Translations under genes and position numbers: made by a program
Shown here: one piece after another, positions 10,711 through 21,200 of the stretch
Layout: every line of letters begins with the position of its first letter
How positions within the stretch are numbered: the first letter of the stretch is position 1
DNA from: Paramacrobiotus richtersi
Taxonomy: Eukaryota; Tardigrada; Eutardigrada; Parachela; Macrobiotidae
Length of the DNA stretch: 31,381 nucleotides
Assembly (NCBI GenBank): GCA_034698045.1
Contig: JAQGAU010000311.1
Location: forward strand, 1-31,381
Direction: 5' to 3'
The notes under the pieces: model-generated
The model's database searches: none
Seen by the model: only the letters and a program-made list of their open reading frames with translations
What the model was told of the DNA's origin: nothing

Positions 10711-10812
10711 GGAATATTCTACAGGAATCGTTCAACTATTTGACATATAAATTATTATAAGGACCGGTAACTCTGCTGTTTCGCGGCTTCATCTTGATGA
10801 ATACTCTGTGAT

Positions 10813-10818
10813 AATAAA
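10813..10818 (+). terminator. Poly(A) signal of the protease gene
   Basis: AATAAA lies about 103 nt after the protease stop codon (TGA at 10708-10710), followed by AT-rich sequence, as expected for 3' end formation. Confidence 0.6.
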
Positions 10819-11063
10819 ATATTACACAATGTTGCCATTAGAAATTAGAACGGTTGTACATTTGCGCATTCGCAGTTTAGTTTTGTGTCTGATCCCTTAC
10901 GAATATAGCAGAAGTATTAACTGTTGATCATTGCGAACATTTGTTATGCTGTGCAAATAAATTTCAGTTTATGTACCTACATCACGTACGGAGCTACTTG
11001 TCTGAGTGACAAGAAACGTTTATTAACGGGAGCTGTCCGGTCCCGCTGAATACAAAGTTTCGT

Positions 11064-11440
11064 AAAAAAAAACAGTTGCGTTGTATCGCCCTATTCGACA
11101 AGTCTTAACTCTACTGTGCTCTTTAAACTCAGTAAAACTTGACTTGCAAGATATCGTTAGAAAGAGCAGAATATTAGTCGCGTTCTGCAGACACGAGATG
11201 AGCAGAATCGGTTTATAATAAAAAAAGTTATGAGCACTCAAACATTTCAAATATTCACTGCGTATGCAATATGAAACCAAATTGGCTGATTCCGTGTCAG
11301 AACATTCTAAACTTTTTTTTAAATTGTTCTAAATTGTTTTCTCTTTCCACCGATATCTTGATAGTCACGTTTTATTGAGTTTAAAGAGCACAGTAGAGCT
11401 GAGACTTTTTGAACAGGGCGATACAACGCAACTGTTTTTT
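11064..11440. repeat. Foldback inverted repeat, arms about 100 bp
   Basis: The left arm 11064-11166 and right arm 11341-11440 are reverse complements with scattered mismatches. Long exact blocks include GAGTTTAAAGAGCACAGTAG and GGGCGATACAACGCAACTGT. A 174-nt AT-rich spacer separates them. No transposase frame lies inside and no clear target duplication was seen, so it is best described as a MITE-like or foldback element. The outer end of the left arm is an A run matched by a T run at the outer end of the right arm. Confidence 0.75.
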
Positions 11441-11813
11441 GCAGCCGTTGGGTGAAAGAGGCAGGGAGAGCACTGGTAACACAATAGGGCAGCCATTTCT
11501 GTACAAGATCCACATAACATGGCAATTATTACGTGCGCAGGCGTACAGAAACATTCAAAATTCGGAACCCACGAAAACCGCTGTCTACATCCCGGCTTGG
11601 GGCCTCAATAGCTGAACATTGCCATGAAATTTTTATACTACAAGTTTCGTATGTATTTTGTAGCAAAAAACGTGTATATTCAGGCGATCGGTTCGTAACA
11701 GAAGATTAGCTTTATTAATAGATTGCACTGCTCATAGGAAACCAAGGAAAAGAAGAACAACAAAATGAATTTTGTTATTAATACGCATAACACCATAACT
11801 GACTTCTAATCAG

Positions 11814-12188
11814 ATCTGGATTGCTGGGATATTTCCAGGGCTTGGTTTAATAACACCCAAATAAATAACGTCAGTTCTCTGAACGGATCGCGGTGTCATA
11901 TTCAGGCCGCAGCCAAAGAAACAAATTATCGGTTTGATGACGGCACATATGCGGGAACGACTTCCGTTAAATGGTAACCTTGTACAGACAACGGATATAT
12001 CAAATCATAACGTGCTAGGTGGTACACAGGATGTCATTTACAGGTGTTAAAGTTTTCTCATGGGATTTCGTTACGACCGTTGTTGCGATCGCAGACATGG
12101 TTCTGTATATCTGCGTCTTGGGCGTCAAAGCCACACCGCATATACATTTTATTTCATCAATACAGACGGCGCACACAAGAAACTCCTA
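11814..12188 (+). other. Two linked exon-like frames, unrecognised (doubtful)
   Basis: After the acceptor CTTCTAATCAG a 160-nt frame (11814-11973) begins DLDCWDISRAWFNN and ends at a GTAACC donor in phase 2. Skipping to the acceptor GGTACACAG gives an open frame starting MSFTGVKVFSWDF, with a hydrophobic stretch, to a TAG near 12188. Frames and phases agree, but no start, signal peptide or family is evident. This may be a gene relic or coincidence. Confidence 0.18.
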
Positions 12189-12740
12189 GCGCAACATGTT
12201 AAACCGAAGGTCAATCGTCGCAGTCGCCTGAAAGAAAATACCTAATACCGAAGTTGGCATGCTTGTAAGCAGATCACGTGAGTGGAATTAACAACCTAAC
12301 ACAGTACAACTAGAAATATGTAGGAATTATCATTACTGCGACTATAATAGCACACAGTATGTGGCATTTCGCAGCCTTTGGACCGAAACTGTATGCCCTC
12401 CTGATGGTCTATAAGTATGACTTTGGTGACAATGGCACTGTAAGCGAAAGTGAGCTTAGAGCAGAGTTAGAGTTAAAGTTTTCGACGGAATATTCATGGA
12501 CGAATGGCAGTTTCCAAGATTGTGGAAAACGAAGTAAAACACAAGAATGGGTCACAAAAATGTATAATAATACTATATAGACTTGTTATGCATAGGACGC
12601 ACATTCTTACAGATCGACTGCAGTATTCCATCTTGTGGATATTTAGCGAAGTCGCTTTCGCGACCGACAGCAAATGCTGACAAGTTTATGCAAGATGAAT
12701 ACCGATGATACGGGCAGATTAGTATGTTCTAGGCAAAATA

Positions 12741-13748
12741 CTAAAGCTTTCGACAAAGTATATACGTTCTCCAGAAACTGCAGACATGGTTTTGCAGATT
12801 TCCAATGCTAAGGCAGAAAAAGACCGGGTCCAATAAAGCCTGTAGTGGATACACCGCAAAACCAAGCTTGAACAGCGGTTGCAGTTGGCTAACTGGAATA
12901 TAGTCCGACAAGGTGTAGAAAAACGCACTCGGCAACCAACAGATCGTCACACTAATCGAGAATAAAGTCAACAGAACAAACGGTTGCGATCTTCTTATCT
13001 GTCTACGGCTAATCGGAACGGTCCCTTCCGTAGTGTTCCGATTCCCAGACTTCTTGGAACTCTGGGCGAAGGGAGCGACTCTCCTGTGCAACTTTTTCCA
13101 TAAGAGAATAGGATAAAACACCGGGATAATCAGCTTCGGAATATTGAACACCCAATGCGTGACGAACATTGTCCACACCCATTGAGCGTTGCGATTAACC
13201 CAACAACCCTTCTCAATCGGGAGCCGATAATACAGCGCGTCCAGTATCAATCCAGGCAGAACTAAAATGTGAAGATAGACGACCATTCCGAGGCACAGCA
13301 GCCAGGCTAGTTTGGATGTGTGGTGACCTTTGTACGACATGGGCCAAAACAGTGCCCAGACCCGGTTCACACTAACCAAGACATGGGCGTGGAGTGTAAT
13401 AGCGGAGACGATGTAAATCAGATACAGGTCAAATGTGCAGGCGTAATTTCCGAGCCACCAGTATCGGTATTCCTGAACGAAGATGTTCATCATATTGTGT
13501 GTTCCCAAGTAGAAGGCATTGCTGCCTAGTATCACGATGATGTATACGTTGAATGGGGTTCGTAGGTTCCTTTCTCTAAACAGAACGATTAGGACAAGGA
13601 CGTTTAAGAGGATGGTTAGGGTTGCTAAACTGATGAGGTCCGGCTGTAAGCCGTAGTAGGTTCGTATGGTTGATAAGTTTCCTCCCGTTCCAGACGACTG
13701 CGATGAAGAGTTATAGTTCGAAACATTGATATTTAGTGAAAATTGCAT
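12741..13748 (-). CDS. Rhodopsin-class (class A) GPCR, orphan, intronless
   Basis: A single 335-residue exon starts at ATG 13748 and stops at TAG 12741-12743. The N-terminus has NVS, NSS and NLS glycosylation sequons. Seven hydrophobic segments lie near residues 36-57, 66-88, 103-125, 147-168, 190-216, 256-280 and 290-313. Cys104 before TM3 and Cys182 in the second extracellular loop can form the conserved disulfide. TM4 has the conserved Trp, and TM6 has CWLP at 270-273. Several hallmarks are changed: the TM2 Asp position reads LGSN, the TM3 DRY motif is NRV (128-130), and the TM7 NPxxY is DPVFF. A basic third loop (KKLHRR to RRQIRRS) is present. The ligand is unknown. Changes at sites used for activation and G-protein coupling suggest atypical signalling, which is inference. 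Lack of introns is common in such invertebrate receptor expansions. Confidence 0.88.
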   Translation of the reverse strand: MQFSLNINVSNYNSSSQSSGTGGNLSTIRTYYGLQPDLISLATLTILLNVLVLIVLFRERNLRTPFNVYIIVILGSNAFYLGTHNMMNIFVQEYRYWWLGNYACTFDLYLIYIVSAITLHAHVLVSVNRVWALFWPMSYKGHHTSKLAWLLCLGMVVYLHILVLPGLILDALYYRLPIEKGCWVNRNAQWVWTMFVTHWVFNIPKLIIPVFYPILLWKKLHRRVAPFAQSSKKSGNRNTTEGTVPISRRQIRRSQPFVLLTLFSISVTICWLPSAFFYTLSDYIPVSQLQPLFKLGFAVYPLQALLDPVFFCLSIGNLQNHVCSFWRTYILCRKL

Positions 13749-14695
13749 TGCCGATATTGATCAGTTTTCACAACCCAGTCAAACTCTTGCACGTATGCTT
13801 GTCTCGTTGCTGAATAAGAACAGTATTCAGGACAAGTTCTGAAAAACTACTGTATCTGATGTTCACCCTTAAAAAAGAATGGAGTGGTAAAAGATAAACT
13901 GAGCTAGAAATAACGAGAATTGACATGCAGCGTTGTATGATGTTAAAGACGTCCCAAATCCCAACTCGCTCGTATTCATAAGATCAGCATTCAGAAGCAC
14001 ATTGATCCGGCAGTTAAAAGCCTCGACTGGCTTTCGCGGGTGTAATGTAACGCCACCTCAGGATGCCAGAATCATTAAGGTGTTACGCCTTTATAAAAAA
14101 AGCTATTACCGTACCGGATATAATCGTTTATATCCGAGAAATTTCGCTGCGAATATTACGACCGGAAGAAAAGGTCGTTTAGCGTCACTGGCTGCGAATC
14201 ATGACATTCATTTATGCAGCCGATCTCATTATTCAATACTCTTGGGCTTTGACCCATTCAAAATTATGAAAACAGATTTGTTCGGCAGATTTGTCACTGC
14301 GCGTTTGAATCACTCACCGTGAAAGGAAATGTTGTTATCGTACAAGAAACTGCGCCGCACGCTCGTTTCGTTCTAGAAGAACACATGGCTATATAATTAT
14401 GGAACCTTTACCCACAGTGCTTATATCGGTTTGAATTCCGCCACACTGATTTAAATCTTTTGTTACTCCTTACAAAATATGCAGTTTCTGCGTAACAGAT
14501 CACAGCTGCGACGTTACGTCTCGGTAAGAAATGGCTTGTGGAGTTTAACTGAAAGGTCATCTGAGTGCAATGCTAGAAAAGCGAATGTTTGCTAAGAGGT
14601 TGTGTAGATGACCTTTCACAGGCCACGTTAAATTATACTAAAAATACACTCGATTTTAACATATGTCGATTGCCGCAGCATACGCCATACAAGGA
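13749..14695. other. Intergenic, between GPCR start and CTLD receptor end
   Basis: No coding exon was recognised. It should hold the GPCR 5' flank and the CTLD gene 3' UTR; I found no canonical AATAAA on the minus strand here. A perfect 9-bp hairpin with a 4-nt TCGT loop lies at 14115-14136, and a second small one (ACGACC/GGTCGT) at 14158-14178. Confidence 0.4.
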
Positions 14696-15217
14696 TCAAG
14701 TGTATGTCTCCGCGCCGTAATCCGTATCAACCACCGGCCGCCTTTCTCCTTCTCCATCAAACCCACTTCTCGGCCGGTTCCACTGTGTCAACCGCGTCCC
14801 TGCACTCCTGGCCGACGCAATCACTGTTCTGGTTCTCCCAGTGAGTACGATAAACACAGCAACACCAACCAACGCAACCGCCAGCAGGACACCGATCACA
14901 ATGCCAGCAATCGATCCACCTGATAGCCCATTATTCGGCGTGATTGTCGGTCCCACTGTTCCTCCAAACTCTGCTGTTGTAGCTGAGGTACTTGCCCCAG
15001 ATACCTGGGCAGAAGTCACGGTGGTAGTGGTGCCACTGGCTGTAACGGCTGGTGAGTTAAGGGTGATCGTTGAAGTTGTTACTGGTAGAGTGGCAGTTGT
15101 ACTTGTAATCGCTGGTGGTGTTCTCGTTGTTGTAGAAGTGACAGTTGATGTCGTAGGAGTATTAGTTGAAGTTGCCGTGGTTGTTGTAGTGGCAACCGTT
15201 GTCGTAGGAGTGGTAGG
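14696..15217 (-). other. Mucin-like stalk, membrane helix and cytoplasmic tail
   Basis: About 100 residues of Thr, Ser, Ala and Val (TTPTTTVATTTTTATSTN at the start) form a likely O-glycosylated stalk. A membrane helix beginning GIVIGVLLAVALVG lies at about 14911-14840. The 47-residue tail starts GRTRTV, consistent with the positive-inside rule, and ends DTDYGAETYT. It has no NPxY or YxxPhi endocytosis motif and no dileucine; the two terminal tyrosines are possible phosphorylation sites. The valine-rich open frame on the opposite strand is a shadow of the Thr codons. Confidence 0.85.
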
Positions 15218-18200
15218 CAGACCGAGTTTTTTGGTCTGGCACACAAAACCCCGATCATCGTAACAGTACAGGTTATTCCATTGTCCGTTCGGAAGAATCT
15301 CCACGCATCCGTAACTTGAAAATGAGTTAGGAGGCGGAGCAGGCTTACCTACAGCCAGGATCAATTAGTCACTGAAGTTCTCTGTTTATACCAAAAAACG
15401 TACTTTGGTGGTTGTACACTGTACTGTATTATAATCGACAGGATATCCGATCAAAACCTTTGCATCCGATATATTTAGCAGTTATCGTGCGCTGGTTTCT
15501 ATTTCTGCTGTGGCTTTTTTTGCCGGTAAAGTAACCGATAACACCGAGATTTATTTATCGGATTCTGACAATGCGCACTTACCTGGTGCCCAGTTCTGGT
15601 ACGTTGATGGTCCAGCATCCATCCCACCATTATCCCACATCCACTGTGTAATCCCTGTCATGAAATTATACTGCTCGTACAGCCCGATCCATAATCCTTC
15701 CGCTGAATGTAGTACATATTTCTCCAGGCACTTTTGCTCGGCTTCATTGCGTATTGATGCCAGGACGCCGCCGTAGTCTCTGCAAGCCGTCACTGCTCGA
15801 GAACGTGTCATCACATTGCTGCTTTGGTTGTGCTGGTGTGCTTGGGTCTGGATGCGGTAGCATACGGTGTCGCATTCTTGAGGAAAGTCCGGTGGACAGT
15901 AGGCTTCGTCGGACGTTATGTTATCCGTTGGATGGCATTTTTCTGCAATAACCGTATCTGTACGTGCGTATGAAAGCGTCGATCAGAAACTTGGTTAATA
16001 CAGAACGAGTATGATGCTGAAATCGTTCTCTTTCAATTCTAGAAGCCACTGTTGTTGAAAAATGTGCAAAAAACAATCAGCAACCGTCGTAATAGAAGTA
16101 AAAATGAAAAAATTATCTCATTATACTCACACTTCAGAGTGAACACTGGTTTTGTTGCACTTGCAACTACATTTAACTACGTTAAACGATTAAACAGTTC
16201 AACAGTCAAAAAGCTGAACTCTGTGTGGTTAATATAGACAGTACTGACTGCAGAACTCGTTTTTGAATTTTGCGAAGTATGTATTCACATTCAGGTATTT
16301 ATCAATGATGCTCGGCGATTGTACATTACTACCGCAATATTTGAAGACTTCTATAGCGCCTAAATAATTCTCGGAGTCACCATACCTGGTCTTCGTTCGC
16401 ACAAGGCATAAGCTACCACTGCATCGCATGCCCGAGCTTCCCACTTCCCTTGCCGATCCATGGCAATACACTGCTCTGTCGCATTATCCGGAATCGGCAT
16501 CAAAGTGAGAAAATTAGAGAAAACCACCGGACACCCGTTGTACCACGCAAAGTTATGTTTGTCAGCCTTCATTCCCATCCAAGCCAATCCATCAGACTGG
16601 GATCGTTGGTGCAGAAGCAGCCGAAGATAAGCGTTTTCGAATATATCGGTTATCGTGGAGATACTGCCCTGCTGCTGTTCACAGGCCGCTTTGGCGCCTT
16701 GCCAGTTGCGAGACTCCGGCGGGACATCGATTACGGCGAAGCACGGTCCGTTCTCAATAAACTGCGTATAACCTGCTTGGCAGTTTTGTGGTGGTGGTGG
16801 CAGAGGTGGTGCGTTTGGATCTGAAAGCACCACAGGAAAAACAAGTGTACGTCAGTTTGTACAAGCCAGCACTGCTTTAATTGGCATAATTGTGAGAAAT
16901 TAATTTTCTTTAAACGGGCTCGTTTGATGGACAAACGAGCTTTTTTTCCTACCAATTAATACCTTTAACGTTAGCTACCTTTAGCTGCCTTGCAGATGAA
17001 GTCTCTTGTTTCTGTTTGTTTGATAACTTGCCATCGTCCGGCACGGTTATGCTCACTTCGAATCTCCGCAGCCCGTGACTGTAAATTCATTATGTTCAAA
17101 CTTGATGCTCTCAAACTTTATAAAAATATTGTGTTACCGGAATGCCAGAAATAGATATCGGCTCAGAGAAGTGCCAGTTATTAAAGGTCAAGCGCGAGTG
17201 ATCGGACCATGTGAATGTATTCTCGTAGTTCCCGGTCGCTACTTCATGCAATCCAATCCAAAACCCTTTGTTAGGGTACTTTCCAAGTTCCGTAACCAAA
17301 AACTCATTTTCGAGGGAGCTGTGAATGGAGAGCAGCTCGGAAGGCACTCCGGCGGAAGCTGTTAAAAGGCCCACGCAGGCTTCATGGGATTCGTTCCATG
17401 TACGATTTCCGTTGACCGCAAAGTAATAACAATGGTTTCCTGTAGTCAGTAATAGGACTAACGATTAACAAAAAGAGCACAGAAACGACTGTTTACTTTG
17501 AGCGAAATGATTAGCTCTTATGTACGTGCAGTCGAGCAGAACGTCTCATAATCGTGACGGACACCTTGTTATACAGTGCTCTCTACTGCAGAACGGCGTC
17601 TGTCCATCAGCCATTATCTGGATTTTAACTTTATCTTATGTAAGTGTTGTTTACCGTATTGTGTCCATCCATTATGACAGTTTCCCACACTAGGATCAAC
17701 AGCCGGCCGAGTCGGACGCACCCTCCCGGTTTTGGCGCAGATATAATGCTTTTGTGCCGCACAATGTCTGACACTCCATTTAGCGGTGATCGTGGACTGG
17801 ATAACGCAGCGATTAATCGAGCCCTGAGTCGGCTGTCCCCCATCCCAGGGTCGAAAATAGGAAACGTGCCCATCCACCCAACTGAACTCGTTATTGACAA
17901 TATCCGTCATTCCCAGACCAATCCAGTACTCGTTCTGAGAGAAGCTCTGGAGCTGGGATGTTTTTAAAGTAATGAACGGGTAGTTCTCGCTGGTGACAGT
18001 GACGAGGTTCGCGTTGAGAGAATCGCATGTTTGTTGGGCGTTGGCCCAGTCGTCCTCTTTTTCCGAGATGAATAAGCATTCCTCGCTGGCAGGGTCGAAG
18101 TACCACTCTCCATCCAGGGATGATGAATCGCCGCAAGTATCTTGAAAAAAAGACTAGTCGTCTAAATTTTTTTCTTCAGACTTAGGTTCGGTCTTGTCTA

Positions 18201-21200
18201 TGCACATATTTTTGTTCTTTGTGTATCTGACTTCTAAAACATTTCTTTCTACTGTTTCGTTGACCATGCTTCTTTTACCTATCGTTGGAAGTTTGCTACT
18301 TCGCTGTTGCCTTAAGCGAGCAATACGAGACATCAAGTGGCGCTAAGCCACGCAATGACGGCCGACCTAGCTATGCTATAAAACAGCGAATATGGAGAAA
18401 AAAGAACGTTTGAAAATATTACGACTATATCACTTGATTAACTGGAAAGCGAGTACGACGGCCAACCGATCTAGTTTTAGGGGATTTGTGGCCCAGAGTT
18501 CGTTAAAAACTGTAGTCTACGACAATTTGACGGCGAAAGACGTCAATCTTAGAGCCATATAAACGTCGCCCATAGACCTCATGCGTTCGTACCGCACCCG
18601 GGCGGTTGACTAGAGATCCTGGACCGGAAGCAAATTTGCCCCTAGACGCACATGTTAAAGAGACCATTTTCATGGCATTACGTGCATCAAGCACGGTGAG
18701 TCCGAATATTGAACTTCTGTTCAGTTTACACTGGGGAGGAAGATCAATGCATACATTCGATGCATGTCGGATTTATATCCGATGAATATCGGATGATACG
18801 ACTGGCCATTACTATTTCCGATTAGTCTGAGTAGATACGCCCAGGAAAAGCGGCTTGCCGCGAGTAAAGCTGTAGCTGTAAAGCTCAAGCTTGATACTCC
18901 GAAATGTAAAACCCAAAAACTGGATGTTGGTCCTAACCGGACCGTCAAAAACAAAGGAAAGGGGATGAGCGGGTGGGGAGAAAAGAAGGAAAAATGGCAC
19001 CGATCTGCAGTTAGTTAGTTACTGCTGTATTATGATCATGATGCCTTTTCGTCTGATTCACCTTTTCCAAAGGCGCGTTTTAGTCGCCTTGGGTGTTTTG
19101 AATCATTAGGTTGTTTTCTGCTTGTCTGTCACTGTAGTAACTGTTGAAACCTGGTACATACAGCATAGCAGTATAGCAGTACAGTATAGCACAGCATAGC
19201 AGTATAGCAGTTTTCTTCGTTTCGTGTTAGTATTTATTCCAGTGTATAAACATTTACCATTAGCGGGTATTTCCGTGGGAAACTGCTCGATAATCTGACC
19301 ATCATAGTACGCTCCTTGCGGTATTTCGCACACCCATCCCGCTGCTAGATGGCAGCTCTGTGGAATCCACATGCCACGTGTATTGCTAAGCACGCAGTTG
19401 GGCGAATGCGTACTGCTGTGGTCGGTGTTTGGATCGAAATTCGAGACCGTCAACGGCTTCCCATCTGACCACTCCCAACGATTTTGTGCCGCCGTATTTT
19501 CTCTCAAGCCAATCCATAAGGAATCGCCTCTTACAAGCCGAAATACGATCTGCTGCTCCTCGGCGCTACTGATGGATACCAGATGACCATTTTTAAATCG
19601 GCGGCAAAAGTCCTCGGCATCTTGCCAGTTGACACGCTTCACGCTGCCTACCGTATATCCCTGGTAAGACTGAAAAAGTATTAGTTAGTAAGAGTGCCTT
19701 TACAGACTGTAATTGTATGTGTGTACAATAATCAAATTATGAGTCTATGACCGTAAAAAAACATTACAACAGAAAATTAATACAAGGACGTAACGCAACG
19801 AAAAAAATGTTGTGCTTTTCTCGAACGCGAATGGCGATACAGTAGCGTATTCCAAAAACCTATCAATTACATACAAGAGAACTCTTATTCATGCACTAGT
19901 ATAACGGAAGTTCAGTTAACTTATCAGTAGAAAAGATAGGAATAAAAGCCACATCAGGATGATATCATATTTTTAAAAACTGGAACAGCGCGTCATTTGG
20001 AAAGTCATGATTGTACATCCGTTAGCCTGCATATTGGGTGTTCAAGATCTGCTGTTGTGACAGCATATACTAAGTATGTGACAAGAAATAATGCTCTGAA
20101 ATTTTATAACGTACGTTATAGCAGCTTTTCAATGGGTTTTCCGTGGTCCACCCTCTCGGACACCCAGTAGGGCTCGGCGTAGAAGGCCTCGATGTCGACG
20201 GCGTAGAAGCGGCCGTACTCGGTCCAATGCATAACGGAACCTTCCGCTCCCCGCACTCCGCTACATACCAATCACCCGGCATAACGGATCCATGATCCCC
20301 AATCGATCCATGCATCGCCACACATCCAATATACCCCTGATCGCCACTCACCATCGGTTGCCCGTGGGCCCAGTTGGTCGAGGACACCGACGACCCATCA
20401 ATCCACTTTTTGAACGCATTCCATGGGTTTTCGTCTTCCCGCAGCCCAATCCACACGTCCATTCCCACCTTGCCGAGTAGCGCGTTGACAAACTCCTTTT
20501 CATCACTGCTGTCGAATACTCTGTAGCGGAAGATCGCTAGCGTTGAGCCGGGATAATTGTTTGTGCAGAAAGTTTGGGAATCGACGAAGTTTAAGAAGCG
20601 GATGGACGCCGAGTTTGGGTCTTGGCCAAAATAATAGCATTTGCCGCCAAAAGCGGTCCCGTATGATTGACAACCATGGGACTGTGGGATGGTTTGCCCG
20701 GGCGTGGTTTCTGCTGCGGGTGTTAAGGGTTTCTGACAAACGAAGCTTTTGCGCTCGTGGCATGGGTATACGGCAATGCCCTAAAATTAGCGAATTCCTT
20801 TTGTTTACGCACATTGCCCAAGTTATAATTTACAGCTTATGGCGATTCTGTCGTAATGCAGGTTTGCTAACGCTCTGCTTTCAGCTTCTATTAATCTCAT
20901 AACAGTATAAACATAATTAAAAGCACAGGAATGTACAGATATACGAATTTTCGAAGTCGTAAGTTCGACGCTGCCTTATGTTAACCTTTGAGTTCATAGA
21001 CTAGGGTACCTCAGATGTCATAGCCCCGCAATTCGTGTCATTCTCGGACACACCGACACCGTGATTATTGGGCGATTCTTTTCCCCATGGGAGGTACGTG
21101 ACCTGTTCGTTGTTGGACCACGTGAATTCTCGCGGGTTATTTGACCTTGTGATACTATTTAGACCGGTCCAACTTCCCAATGAAAATCGCTTGTATGACT

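Larger units (their letters stand above)
10819..12740. other. Region between protease and GPCR genes
   Basis: It contains a foldback inverted repeat (11064-11440) and two doubtful exon-like frames on the plus strand (11814-11973 and from about 12034). A frame at 12359-12580 contains DFGDNGTVSESEL, which superficially resembles an EF-hand loop, but its third position is Gly and no second hand or exon context is present. I see no complete gene. Confidence 0.4.

Noticed and set aside
12359-12580. Possible EF-hand protein (DFGDNGTVSESEL)
   Set aside because: The third loop position lacks a calcium ligand, there is one loop only, and no start or splice context supports a gene.
14841-15263. 140-residue Val-rich open frame on the plus strand
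   Set aside because: It is the antisense shadow of the Thr/Ser-rich stalk and membrane helix of the CTLD receptor; the ACN codons read as GTN on the other strand.
16918-16947. Rho-independent terminator
   Set aside because: The hairpin plus T run is inside an intron of a eukaryotic gene, so a bacterial terminator reading is not meaningful.
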